Shown here piece by piece: positions 9,501 to 19,000 of a stretch of DNA of 64,000 bases. Source of the stretch: Lineus longissimus. Its lineage: Eukaryota; Nemertea; Pilidiophora; Heteronemertea; Lineidae. How positions within the stretch are numbered: position 1 is the first letter of the stretch; every line of letters starts with the position of its first letter. The stretch lies in NCBI RefSeq assembly GCF_910592395.1, contig NC_088317.1, forward strand, positions 1,178,001-1,242,000, in the 5' to 3' direction. Both the position numbers and the translations under genes were made by a program. The notes under the pieces are model-generated. The model searched no databases, was not told the origin of the DNA, and was given only the letters and a program-made list of their open reading frames with translations.

Positions 9501-11924
9501 TGTACATTTTTCAACAACATATCTAAACGAGTGTGGACGAACTTGGACAGTACAAAGCCGCTGGATCTGCAGCTACCAATTATGATACTTAGTATGTTTT
9601 TACAGACGCCTTAAGAATGAACTCAACCTTAACCGATTGTCACTCACACGTACCCCCGGCCTTCTTTGCTGCTCCCTTCTCTGGCGTCTCAGCTTTCTCT
9701 TCCTTCTTTGGTTTCTCAGCCTTCTTAGGTTTTTTGGCCTCCTTCTTTTCAGCCTTCTTCTTCTTACTCTTTTTAGCATCCTCCTTCTTGTCATCCTTCT
9801 TCTCTTTATCCCCTTTCTTCTTTGTATTCTCTTTCTCCTCTTCCTTTGGCTCGCCCTCTTCGCCACTTTTCTTGACTGTATACAAGACGATATGAACCAG
9901 TGATTTCCCTTTTTACTAGTTTGCAGATGGTAACCTATTGATGTGACAGCGACTGATATATCACTGTCAACTATAGCTTTTCATTCATTGCTTTTGTTAT
10001 TCTTGTCTAAGTGGCTTAATTAAACTTGAGAGAGACAACGGATCTAACTTGTTTACAGTTTATCAGATTATACCGGATTGCAACCATTTCTCAAGCTTTG
10101 CCAACATTCTACACATCAGAATCTTACCCTTCTCATAATAATGAAGTAGCGCGGTCTTCATCCCTTTAACGGTGCCGCAGTGAGAACATTCTTTCTTTCG
10201 GAAGAGGCAGAATTTCTTCTTTTTCTCGGCGTAGTAGAGGAAGCCAGTGCATTCCTTATGATTCTCACACAGCTTGGCACATTTATTAGGTACGGCTTTC
10301 TTTCCTTTGATGACCTTTATTGCCTCGTTGTCTTTGCAGCCTCCATATTTATGGGTGTAACCCTTGAGTTTTTTAAAGCCTGCAAGATGACAGATGCCAC
10401 TTATTCCCGAATTCTGACCAATCAGGATCGAGGATATGTTTTCGGCCCGCACCTTGTAAAACAAAATGGCCGACAGATTTAAATCTTTTTCGCAATCGTT
10501 TGTGACATTGGTTGAAAGAGAGGTCCTCGAACACGAAAATGACGTCCAGAGGTCAAGGATTCAAACCCCGGCTGAACCTTGGAGTTTTCCTCTGTTTCAT
10601 ACAGTATTTGATGCGATTGTCAATGATGCGGCAATGTTCATCATTGGTGCATTATTCTGTTCTGATTGCTTTGCCTGCCGTGCGTGACACAAACTGACAA
10701 ACATACACTTCGGGAATCTCTCACGAACAAAAATGGCGGGTTTGGTGGAAATTCGAAACTTGTGATTCAGAATGCACGGAATAAGTTGGCTTTGTCATCT
10801 CCAGGACACAAAACCTCTAATATTCGAGGCGTCCGTTTCGTAGATATCTTTTATTTTCTGGTAGGTCAGCTCCGGTGTAACGCACTATCTGCTGTATCTC
10901 TTTAATTGAGAAAAGTGTCCAAGCGAAAGCGTCCTAGGTTCGCCATAAGACCAACTTGATTTAGAAACAGCTCTTAAAAAATGCGCGCAGATTTCTGAAC
11001 CGGGTTGATTGAAAATCTCAATCACAATTTATTTCTGCATGCTTTAAAGGAAGCATCACACGAAATGACTTTATAATCATGGCGTCACGAATGCTTCACT
11101 AGGCAAGAGCCAATCACATTCAGTTTAAAGACTGCCGCCATCATGATGCAATCATTCCATTGGCTGTTAATAATTCAGAATTGCATCCTTTGCAAAAGTC
11201 CAATTATGCGGTTCACTCAACGGATAGATTACCCGAAAAACAGCCAATGGAATTGATGAAAATGATGGTGACGCCAACAATTTCCCACCAAATAAAAGCG
11301 CCTTCGCTGCATGAATCCGTCCGAAAAGTCCACCAGTTTGTTTCGTGAGATATTCCCTTCAAGCATGTGAACAGATAAACAAGATTTTCGATAACCTTTC
11401 CTCGAGTCAACCTCTACCTGGTAATGCCATCTTGATACAAACCGCGACAGCTCCTGACCAAATTCGGTTAGTGAGTAACAAAAGTTGACCCTGTATGGAA
11501 AAGGAGGCAATTGCGATCCGACAACAAGTGGACTCGTGCAATCTGCTATTGAGTAAGTTTGAGAGCCATCGGAGGTTGAGTCGAGTTAGTAAAAGTAAAA
11601 ACAAGTTTACGGAGCTGTGAATGTGTTTTTTATGAAAGGCAACACTGATCCTGCATGTATCGAGTCCTTTACTACTTCTTGAGGAGCGTAACCGAGTTAA
11701 AAAACCCGTAACTGTATGTCATCGATATGACTATGTTATCAAATTGTCACATTTCAATCAATTTGTTTGACTAGAACGCATTCACGGGTCCACATAAAGA
11801 AGGGTTTGAATCAAAATGTTATCTTACCTTTCGCCGTCTCTCCGATAGTCAGTAGAGATAGTAGAACGACTACAGCGCATATGAGCGCCGGTCGGGGCCC
11901 CATCATTGAGTGGATCGACGAAAC
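9..11924 (-). CDS. Secreted multidomain ECM-like protein (PAN, CPxGY repeats, FN2, VWA, LamG), 3' incomplete
   Basis: I do not recognise a named orthologue. Reading on the minus strand, coding exons are 11906-11828 (ATG at 11906; exon itself begins 11924), 10379-10128, 9875-9654, 6782-6738, 6409-5555, 5245-4718, 4447-4283, 4089-3919, 3689-3633, 2642-2583, 2460-1906, 1477-1352, 1003-725 and 503-9. All have GT-AG borders and every junction is phase 1, so the frame stays open for 3,889 nt (1,296 residues). The order is signal peptide (1-26), PAN/apple (27-110), Lys/Glu-rich (111-184), CPxGY-type repeats with a Ser/Gly-rich stretch (185-660), two FN2 modules (661-772), two more Cys repeats, VWA (812-996), two Cys repeats, PAN-like plus one repeat (1039-1131) and LamG-like (1132-1296). 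Such modules are extracellular adhesion or matrix domains; that the protein is a secreted matrix or cuticle component is inference. The donor GTACGT at 8-3 implies further exons to the left. A short missed exon in the larger introns is possible. Confidence 0.88.
725..1003 (-). other. PAN-like domain plus one Cys repeat
   Basis: 93 residues, phase 1-1. Cys pattern: NCPGHD, then NECLHECDTLDECKSVQHT, then KCILKKRTC, close to a divergent PAN/apple fold. It is followed by a short repeat unit (VCQKGTMLKKGKC). Donor GTAAGT at 724-719. An in-frame read-through beyond the donor has no domain resemblance. Confidence 0.65.
1352..1477 (-). other. Exon with two Cys repeats
   Basis: 42 residues, phase 1-1: NCPTGFAKKAGKC followed by a variant SCKQGYKKKGKNC, in which the CP is replaced by CK. 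It ends at donor GTAAGT (1351-1346). Confidence 0.75.
1906..2460 (-). other. von Willebrand A-type domain exon with degenerate MIDAS
   Basis: A 185-residue exon, phase 1-1. It starts with the hydrophobic strand ADVLLLVDAS, has a central ANVGYGI segment (usual place of the TNxG metal-binding Thr), a strand PQIIFILGSG (where a DG would be usual), and a later IKIIYLAI strand: the Rossmann-like VWA order. The MIDAS motif DxSxS reads DASMY, and the later Thr and Asp are also changed, so metal-dependent ligand binding is probably lost. Many secreted invertebrate matrix proteins carry VWA domains. Confidence 0.8.
2583..2642 (-). other. Single CPxGY-repeat mini-exon
   Basis: A 60-nt phase 1-1 exon encoding one repeat (VSCPKGYKKKGKLCLKSTGG), with acceptor TTGCAG and donor GTAAGC. 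It lies just downstream (in transcription order) of the foldback repeat at 2665-3115. Confidence 0.75.
2665..3115. repeat. Three-copy repeat with foldback (two direct, one inverted)
   Basis: Unit A (about 2665-2839) and unit B (about 2840-2995) share a start at TTTCTAATTTTTTCTTACCA and a core ACCACATGTGTACGGTCGGG. Unit C (about 2997-3110) is the inverse of the same sequence, so B and C form a long hairpin. It lies in an intron of the secreted gene and looks like a nested or rearranged MITE. The ORFs across it are repeat shadows. Confidence 0.8.
3633..3689 (-). other. Single CPxGY-repeat mini-exon
   Basis: A 57-nt phase 1-1 exon encoding EKKAACPKGYKRKGSECIA, one Cys repeat. It has acceptor TTCAG and donor GTAAGC. 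It is too short to show as an ORF of its own, and is supported by frame continuity with both neighbours. Confidence 0.75.
3919..4089 (-). other. Fibronectin type II module, second copy
   Basis: A 57-residue exon, phase 1-1, adjacent to the first FN2 exon. Signature: GGAFCSMPFKYKDSIYTSC, then FWCPTTFDYDKDKKWGHC. The shared exon phase and similar sequence suggest the pair arose by exon duplication. Confidence 0.88.
4283..4447 (-). other. Fibronectin type II module, first copy
   Basis: A 55-residue exon, phase 1-1. It shows the FN2 signature: GKQCHFPFKYKGETFHSC, then VPWCAITANYDEDKKWGKC. This gives the four conserved Cys and the aromatic residues of the collagen/gelatin-binding pocket. FN2 modules of this type bind collagen or phospholipid; the ligand here is unknown. 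Confidence 0.88.
4718..5245 (-). other. Exon with ten tandem CPxGYxxxGxxC repeats
   Basis: 176 residues, phase 1-1. Ten consecutive units begin CP-x-G/D/N-Y/F and end at a Cys 8-10 residues later, spaced about 16-18 residues apart (CPVGFHLHGNMC, CPPGYQMNGNTC, CPKGYIWGAGSIC, CPDGYTMKGRTC, CPKDYVFRGGFC, CPFGYVRTKTGGC, CPKGFTISGNSC, CPSGYIQKGKTC, CPAGYNQVGDKC, CPKNYKTFGDVC). Each has two Cys, so local disulfides are likely. The pattern recalls apicomplexan oocyst-wall Cys repeats, but only in spacing; homology is not claimed. Confidence 0.8.
5555..6409 (-). other. Large exon: Cys repeat, Ser/Gly-rich duplicated modules, then five Cys repeats
   Basis: The longest exon (285 residues, phase 1-1). 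It opens with a Cys repeat (GCPTGFKKVGNKC), followed by about 140 residues rich in Ser, Gly and Thr. Inside this, a block of roughly 30 residues occurs twice: GGGGSHGASGWFSGGSARVS and GGGGSHGEGGWFTKGSARVS. It ends with five CP-type repeats (CPPGYTKKGNSC, CPKDFKREGLLC, CLNGFQRKGSKC, CPKGFKLIGNMC, CPSGYKRKNFQC). The repeats probably form small disulfide-linked units and the Ser/Gly part a flexible, possibly glycosylated spacer; that is inference. Confidence 0.8.
6783..9653 (-). other. Intron of the secreted multidomain gene, no exon found
   Basis: About 2.9 kb between the Lys/Glu-rich exon and a one-repeat exon (6782-6738, encoding GCPQGYINFEGKCIK). I looked for the Cys-repeat pattern and phase 1-1 splice pairs and found none. 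It holds AT-rich single-copy-looking sequence. Confidence 0.5.
9654..9875 (-). other. Lys/Glu-rich low-complexity exon
   Basis: A phase 1-1 exon of about 74 residues made almost entirely of K and E with some A, P, D and S (runs such as KKAEKKEAKKPKKAEKPKKE). It contains no Cys, unlike the neighbouring exons. It would form a charged, extended or helical linker in the secreted protein. The + strand of this stretch is pyrimidine-rich and gives Phe/Leu/Ser ORFs that are only shadows. Confidence 0.75.
10128..10379 (-). other. PAN/apple domain exon
   Basis: A single phase 1-1 exon of 84 residues. It has the PAN/apple Cys pattern: GGCKDNE early, then CAKLCENHKECTGFLYY, then KFCLFRKKEC and a final aromatic HYY strand. 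PAN domains bind proteins or carbohydrates outside the cell. Its isolated exon and symmetrical phase fit exon shuffling. An ORF reading through the donor is not coding beyond GTAAGA at 10127. Confidence 0.8.
11828..11924 (-). other. Start exon with signal peptide of the secreted multidomain gene
   Basis: After an acceptor TTTCAG at 11925-11930 the exon carries 18 nt of 5'UTR, then ATG at 11906. The peptide starts MMGPRPALICAVVV and continues through a Leu-rich hydrophobic core to GETAK, a classic cleavable signal peptide. The exon ends in phase 1 at a GTAAGA donor (11827-11822). The acceptor ahead of the ATG means at least one non-coding 5' exon exists upstream. Confidence 0.85.
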
Positions 11925-13010
11925 CTGAAATGTCATGTCAGAATTCGTAAGTTCAGCAACAACCATCCACTACAGAAGCCATGAATAGGCCAGTTGTTTG
12001 CTGTTTTCGGAAAACCTCGAATATATCACGGGTTTTTCAGACTTTTCACGGAAAATCCGGGGAAATCTCGGAAGAATGTTCAGTTTTCTTATAGATTTCC
12101 ATGGTGATCAGTGTAATCAATATCTAGACTTCCACCTTACTCAGCCATCACTTGTAAGGTCGCCTTGCACCACTCACACTGAACTAGTCTTTCGTTTTCT
12201 TCTTTTCTGTCGTATTTTTAACCCTGTAGGCAAGCCCGTATTTTAAAAAGTTAAACCGGTAAACTTGTATCCACCGCCGTATTTGTTAATATTGATTTGA
12301 CCAAGCATGTATGTGAGAAATACATCACGGATTTATGTTCTACAATTGATTTTTCGAAACGATTGGTTTTTTTTGCAATCAGCGTGCGTTTCGATAGGCA
12401 CAGACAGGTGGATGTCCTCTTTGATGATACTTGTACCCTCGATGAATGTCCAATTAGACCGGTATATGCATAGTTGCAGATACCTTCAATTAATTGTTCT
12501 CGCCCAGTCTGAACTCCTGGCAAGCTGATCCGGCATTTCAGTATTATCAAGAATTATGAATTCTTGGTATTATATATTGCATTTTTTGGAGGCAAATGAT
12601 TACAGCATTACATCGCTCAGCCCATAGCCTCGGTCCGCTCCTATGTGCTACCTAAAAAAACCCAGGAATTCCAGCCCAAACGCTTTTAAGCTTAAAGTCA
12701 TGATGAAAAACAGGAATACCCCTCGGTGTAAAAATAGTTTGACGTCACGAGGCTGGCAGCCAACCAATCAGGCCAGTGTTTCGTCAACCAATCATTTTCG
12801 CAATAGGCACCTGGCACTTCGTCCCCTTTTGGGGACGAAATCGATTTACAAGTCAGTTCCTTCATCCCCCTGAAGATGGCGCTCGTGTTGTTTTAACGTT
12901 GAATCCTTGAGAGAACTGAGAAGTCACCTTTGGCCTATCCACGTGGGATGGCGCTGAAAGTGTGAAGTCAAGCCACAAGTAACTTTCGCAGTTCATGCCA
13001 TTCTAAAGTG

Positions 13011-13227
13011 ACCGTAGGCACCACCATTTTGGCTTGAAATTGAAATCCTAAAGCAATTAAAACTCCTTCAAAACGAAATTAATGTCCATTTAGAACACGG
13101 GAGGCTGTTCTCTGGAAAGCAAAGAACAGACTCACACCCTTGAAAATGGCATTCACTTCTCGTTTAAAAAAAAATTCGAATTTCATTAGGATTTCAAGTT
13201 CCAGCCAAAATGGCGGTGCCTATGGTC
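13011..13227. repeat. MITE-like element with ~45 bp imperfect terminal inverted repeats
   Basis: The left arm (13011-13056, ACCGTAGGCACCACCATTTT...) is the imperfect inverse of the right arm (13184-13227, ...AAAATGGCGGTGCCTATGGT). About 130 bp without coding potential separates them. No clear target-site duplication was seen. Confidence 0.65.
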
Positions 13228-13600
13228 AACCCTTTACTCCATTTAAATACAATGGTCTCAATGTCACTGAGCAGTAGAGGGAACGTAATGTCCTAAAACT
13301 TAATTCCAAGACATCCTTCATCCAGTACATGTTAAGAACTAGTAGGTACTAGAAACAACTGATGAATTTGCCATCAAGTAGAGATGGCTTTATCACGTAT
13401 CAAATTAAAAGTAAGACTAAAATAAGTTTGACGTGGCGTTTCATGAGTCAAAGATGGCTGCTGAAGGCAACAAGGGTTTGGCTTCTTTGTCTTTAAGAAG
13501 ATTTTAAAATTAAAATCGTTATTTAGATAAAATTATATTAACTGAAATGAATTAGGTGCAAGTATAAAAAAGAAGTTATAATGATGAACAATGGGCTTAC

Positions 13601-13660
13601 CTTTTCTCCTAGAAATCTCTGAACGCGGGACTTGAAGCAGCAAGTAGGCCTCGAGTTATA
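13601..13660 (-). other. Possible 5'UTR exon of the secreted multidomain gene
   Basis: The start exon at 11924 is preceded by an acceptor, so a non-coding exon must lie further right. The best donor I see is GAGAAAAG|GTAAGC, with the exon ending at 13601. The right limit is a guess because no transcription start can be read. The 1.7 kb between it and 11924 would be intron 1. Confidence 0.35.
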
Positions 13661-14093
13661 ACATCACCGACCCACTATCCACGGGGGTCACAACTAGCTG
13701 ACAATGGGTGACGGGTATAAACAGGAGCTCGTGAATTTCATCGGTCCAGTAACAGATGGCTGGGTCTGCGTCCAAAATCATCGATAGTATTGAAGAGGAT
13801 CCTCGATAATTGGATGATAAATTGGTCCATCCAAGAGGCTCCTACACTCCCCAGAATAATTTGATTGATTTTCCCATATACTGGTTCAAAATCCAATAAG
13901 CAAAAAGCACTTATTTCGCGTTTATGTTGCCATTGCGGCATTAAAGTGTAAGGCGGCTTGCTGCTGGTACACTGTTGACCGAGAGAAATTAAATTTGAGT
14001 TTCCAAGCCATGTACATTCCTGCGTCGAGGGCCAGGTATTGATGTGACTGCACGTGATTCCCAGATAATAGATAATATTGACTGCACAATCCA

Positions 14094-14282
14094 TCTTGAA
14101 GACAGATCAGTTCAGCTCTTGATGTTGGGGGAACAACCAATGTTGAAGACAGCTCTGTCGGCTATCTCTAGGCAATGGTCTAGTGGGGGAACAATCCATC
14201 TTTAAGTCAGATCAGTGCTGGCTTTAAGCAATGGTGTGGTGGGGGACAACCCATCTTGAAGTCAGATCAGTGCTGGCTTTAA
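14094..14282. repeat. Tandem repeat array, left part (60-65 bp units)
   Basis: About three units with the shared core GGGGGAACAA(T/C)CCATCTT-AAG-CAG and TGCTGGCTTTAAGCAATGG. The array is interrupted at a TTAA by the transposon and resumes at 21,160. Confidence 0.75.
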
Positions 14283-14293
14283 AGGTCAAATGC
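14283..14293. repeat. Left terminal inverted repeat of the transposon
   Basis: AGGTCAAATGC immediately after TTAA (14279-14282). It matches the inverse of 21149-21159 at 10 of 11 positions. Confidence 0.8.
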
Positions 14294-14485
14294 TGAGCTA
14301 TTTAACCTGTATTTGTGGTGAATTTTCATAATATGCTATCTTAAAAAACATAATAAACCGGAAGGAATTCAAAAAATAGTGATTTTTTTTGTGAAATAAG
14401 TGCTATTTGTTCAGTCCTCTGCGAGCTCGTTTTTGAAAAGACCGCCAGATGTGTAGTTACGCTATTCGCCGCTAGGTTCACATTG

Positions 14486-14506
14486 GTGACGTCACTAGTG
14501 CTGTCA
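14486..14506 (+). promoter_or_regulatory. Subterminal inverted repeat with CRE, left copy
   Basis: A 21-bp sequence containing the perfect CREB/ATF palindrome TGACGTCA, followed by CTAGTGCTGTCA. It lies 34 bp upstream of the P2X7-domain ATG. The same 21 bp occurs exactly, inverted, at 20924-20944 upstream of the transposase. Either a shared promoter element or a transposase-binding subterminal repeat would explain it. Confidence 0.75.
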
Positions 14507-14539
14507 AATCCACGATCGTTGACCACTGCGCAAGTAAAA

Positions 14540-16020
14540 ATGGCGGCTGCAAGCATGGCGAGCGAAGATTGTGCGGGAGATTTGTTTGATGACGATTTGG
14601 TTGTTGATGAAGGCAATGGTGTGATTCAACCCTACATGTACGAGCCAGTAGTGGAGAGTGCGAGAGACGATTCAGATTCTTGTTCTGAATCGGGCGAAGG
14701 TGATGATGGGGAGATGGAGGATGAGCGACTTGATCGCATAGGAAATATCAATTGGTGAGTTCCAAGTGCAGTGGCAGTGCACTGTGCATGCCATGTTTAT
14801 AGGCGCGGCATCAGCTGGACATTATAGGGGGCCTATGCTGATATGAGCCATGTCATCATGTGCATGTATTCATGTACATCTCCACATAGGGCTCCATCGT
14901 TCACGGATCGAGTGTTGTCAGTAAACAATTGGCGTTTTTCACCTCGAATATGTCGAAACCACAACGTATCTTGAGTTGAGAGAGTTCATTCCACATGGTT
15001 ATTTTATAGTAAGTAGGATCTCGGATCGGAATACTAAGCCTCAGGGTTTGGTAGTAGGCCTACTCGAATGGAGTGAACTCTAGGCCTAATAATTTGGATT
15101 ATTACTGTACTGAGACTCTTCCATTGCGGAGCATTACCACACCAAATTGTGAAATACTACACCCGCGCAAAGACAACAGTTTATTCTCACCGTAACAACT
15201 TAAGGCGAAAGCCTTCGACAATACTACATTAAAATTGATTGATTGAAACAATGCTAAATCTTACTGAGCTGAGCTCCAGGGGCCTGCTTCTCACTCAAAT
15301 TTGGCCTACCCTTGGCCTAGGCCCTGATTCATTGATGGCAATGGCTATCGAAATATCATCACTGCTGTATAACAATAACATTTATATTATACTTGTATTT
15401 GTAGGTGTCATTGTGGTGTCTGCACTCCACAAGAGAAGGGGAGGGAATCCTTGTGCTGCTCAGACTATTCACCAGTCCAGGCCAAGAAGGATGAGCTGAA
15501 AGTAGAGTGCATCACGCAACACCCAGGTTTTTCCAGCACCTGTCTTGATAGATGGGTGCTGGAAATGTCGATGTATCACTACATCGAAGAGCAGGGACAA
15601 ATAGGCGATGACCAGCCCATTCACAAGTAAGTAATGATGACCACCTCCATCGCTGTATAATTGAAGACAAGAAAAGGCAATATCAATTCAGAAATGAGAT
15701 TTTTTTCTCCCTTTGAAGACTAGAAATATAGAAAATAGATATAATAAAATGTATCTACATGTATTTAGTAATAATATTACAAGTTTTCAATAAATTTTAA
15801 AAAAACTGTCAATTAAATGTACAAACATTGTTTTCTTCCCAACAATTTCAGGTTATATCGATACGTGGCCTATAGGAACCTTGTCCGTTGGGTTTGGAAG
15901 AGGTTGGGGAGAAGGAACCGTTTGCCGCTCCCTGTTTGTGCTCGGGACAAGATACGTGCTGCTTGGCCTGCTCCGGACAATGACGGGTACACAGGATTCA
16001 AGTATCCTACGTTCAATTGA
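14540..16020 (+). CDS. P2X7 C-terminal (ballast) zinc-binding domain protein, transposon-borne
   Basis: Exons 14540-14754, 15405-15626 and 15852-16020 (GTGAGT/TAG, GTAAGT/CAG borders) give 606 nt, 201 residues, no stop. Residues 1-71 are acidic and disordered (SDSCSESGEGDDGEMEDE). Residues 72-201 match the P2X7 receptor cytoplasmic C-terminal domain: WCHCGVC (72-78), ESLCCSD (86-92), CITQHPGF (107-114), TCLDRWVLEMSMYHY (117-131), then VRWVWKRLGRRNRLPLPVCA and PAPDNDGYTGFKYP. In P2X7 the Cys cluster coordinates zinc and the domain binds guanine nucleotides. No ion-channel part (transmembrane helices, ATP site) is present, so this is not a receptor. Stand-alone copies occur in many invertebrates. 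ATG 14540 is chosen as the first in frame with context AAAAATGG. Its role in the element is unknown; an accessory or regulatory function is inference. Confidence 0.9.
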
Positions 16021-16080
16021 TTTGGTGTGACCGTTCAATTGATCTGTGATAGTGAACTCTGATGGTGCTATGAATGAACT

Positions 16081-19000
16081 CTACAGTTTGTTAAACCTCG
16101 TTTTTGTTTCTTCTACAACTTTCATCTTGTCCTGCTTGTCGTACTTTGAGCACACTGGACCTGGAATAGGATGAGTCACTTTGTACTTGTCCTTTGCATC
16201 TCTTGCCAATTTGTAAGATGGCAGGTCATCTCTCCGCTTCAGCAGGTCCTCCAGAATTAGCTGTACATAGTCTGAAAACATAAAGGGAAGTATTAATACA
16301 AGTAATCTTGTTTCTTCTTGTTTCTTGCAGTGCTAGCACTAAAGTAACGATGCTGGCCGTTATACCTACCATATGTTGATTCAATTTTGACCTCTTTTGC
16401 TACTGCAGCTCCTCCTCTCCCCTTGGGGTATGAAATCGACCACTGGGGCTGTTCATCTTGTCCCATACGCTGTTTCCGATTTGAATTTTCATTAAAGTGG
16501 AGTGTGGCGAGCAGTAACCTGTAAAGAGAATTTGTAATACTGGCATGACTGGTCAATGCTTTCAATCAATGTTTTACTCGCCTCACGCCTTATAGTCCAA
16601 GTAGAGTGCAAGAACAAAGTTCAGTTGCATCACGAATAAGGAAAAGTGGGCTTTGATAGCACTCACTCAAAGCATTGCATGAAATTTTTTTCGTGATTTA
16701 GTAATGACCCCTGAGAATACATTGTAGTCTATCATACCTTGCTTTCATTGGCTCATAGAAGAAATGGCGGGATTTGGGAGCGAAATAACCAACAATTTTG
16801 TGATACGACTCAAGAGATGAAGTCTGTACTCCTGGTGAAACCTTTCTGATGTCCTTGAGCAATATCTTTTGAGTGAGAATCAGCGTAAGTTCCTTGTGGG
16901 CCTTGCTACCTGAAAGAGTAATACTGGTTTAAGTAATAAGGAACAAAGAATTAACAGGGCCAAATGACTAGCTGTTTTTCTTTTGATTTAGGGCACCCCT
17001 TACTTGTCAGTCATGCTGGTGCTGGTATGAAATAATTCAACAAAAATTCTCAAGACAAATTGCATTCATAGCATGGGCTTTATGGCATTTGCAAGTTCCT
17101 TTTAAAACGTAACTTTAAACGAACCTTTCTTGATCCATTCTCTGTCTTCTAGAGGACCATGAAGACATTTTGGGTACAAATCCCCATGCCCATCGTGTAC
17201 GTCGGCAACATGGTTTAGAATGGAGAGCCACTTTGCTTCAACCAAGTCACCATTCCCATTACTTGAGGCAGCACACCAGAAGATATGGTTGGACACTGAT
17301 TGGGACCATTTTGCGAGTATCCTGCAAAGTTTGTACTTCTTGGCAATATTGTCCATTTTCTTTTTTACACCTGAAATACATGTACATGTATATATCATGT
17401 GTAATGAATTTAGAATGAAACATTATGTTCCAATTTATGAGAAACCCACTTGACTTTTGACCAGTGCCTACAATGTCTTTCATTGGCTAAATTGAAAAAG
17501 GCAAAGATACTTGACGGACGAGTTGTTTTTTTGCCTTGTTTATGTTAAAATGAGCAATAACACACCTTTCGCGATATGCCAGCAATCAAACCAGTGTTGT
17601 ACTCCAGGCCATTTGTCTCTCAGATACTTTTTGATTTGTGAATGCCGATCTGTGACTATCTCTGCAATTGCCAATTTCTTCTCAGTAACAAGTAGTGCCA
17701 TGCTACGTTTCAAACCCTCGAGTTCCATCCAGTAAGAATTTTTCACTTCATTTGACTGAAAAATAAGTACCCGGTAACCAATAAACCATGTTATTCATGT
17801 TTTTAAACCTATTGCTGGTAATAACTATTGGGATAAAGAGAAGGATCTGATCAATGTGGGGAAGCTATCTGCATGAGGATGAATGGCACTATAAAATTGT
17901 AAGTGAAGTGTAAAGTTAACACTGACAGTGAACAATCAATTTCATTAGGGAAGTCAGCAATCCATTTTGATGGAATATTGACTTCTGATTTGTTCCAGAA
18001 CTTCGTTAAACTTGACACAAGGGCAAGGTTTGTCATGTTGACATTGCAATGCACTCTTACTAACGTACCTGTACAAGGCTTACATCCAGCACCTTACCGG
18101 CTGACTCATCCATCAAACTGTAGCTCCCATATTTGGCTGTGTGGCCTGGTGAGCAACACCTCGCATCTCCAGACAAGGACAGTTGTTTCCTCTTTCGCTC
18201 CTTAAACATACCGTCTTGCTTCCTTTGCCAGACTGCGAACACTGATGGTATGAGGTAGAGGCCTTGTATAGTGTAGAATGTCCTTCGGCTTATCACTGCC
18301 ACACCAATGTTTTTCAGGATATTGAGTCCTCTTACTGGACTTGAACCAGAATATAGAATTCCTGAAACAATTTAATGAGAAATCATAATACTGGTTTGGC
18401 TTTCTTTCAGGATTTATGAATTTACCCTTTTTTTGGTATTTCCGGTGGTCCTATTTTTGATTTTTTATTCTCCATATCTCAATAGCATAGAAAACATCGA
18501 AAAAATCATTTGTTGCAATTTGTTCCATGTTTTTTCGTATATTGACCCGACTAATGTTTTAAGAATCATGCAGCATACGTATGTAGCCTACCTGCAGCCA
18601 AAAGCAAATTTCCAATGGGAAGCTGTCCTTTAAATGGTTGTGATGTCCATTCCTGTTGATGTTGATTTTCACAAATCGCCATCACCATCACAGCTGTGCC
18701 AAGTGTACGGAGTGCGACTCGACATGGTGCCCTGCAAACTTGACAAAACATGAACAGAAGCCTCAAGCTTGATTCAAAGACAATGAATTTTCTCTCATAT
18801 TGAGGGGAGGGCTGTTCATACTCATTGTCGAAATCATAATGTTTGCCGGATCTGAAATAGTAAATAATTATGGTTAAAGATTTGACAATGATTGTTTTTT
18901 ATCAGTTTATAAACTCACTGTAGAGCATCATTAGTGAGTCCTTCATGAAAAAAGTAAAGTTTTATTAGTGTTAACACTAATAACAGGTCCCAGAAACTGC

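Noticed and set aside
9600-9903. Phe/Leu/Ser-rich and Arg-rich open frames overlapping 9,600-9,900 on both strands
   Set aside because: They are other-frame shadows of the Lys/Glu-rich exon, whose frame joins both neighbours in phase.
14540-16020. Calling this gene a P2X purinoceptor
   Set aside because: Only the C-terminal zinc-binding domain is present; there are no transmembrane helices or ATP-binding ectodomain.
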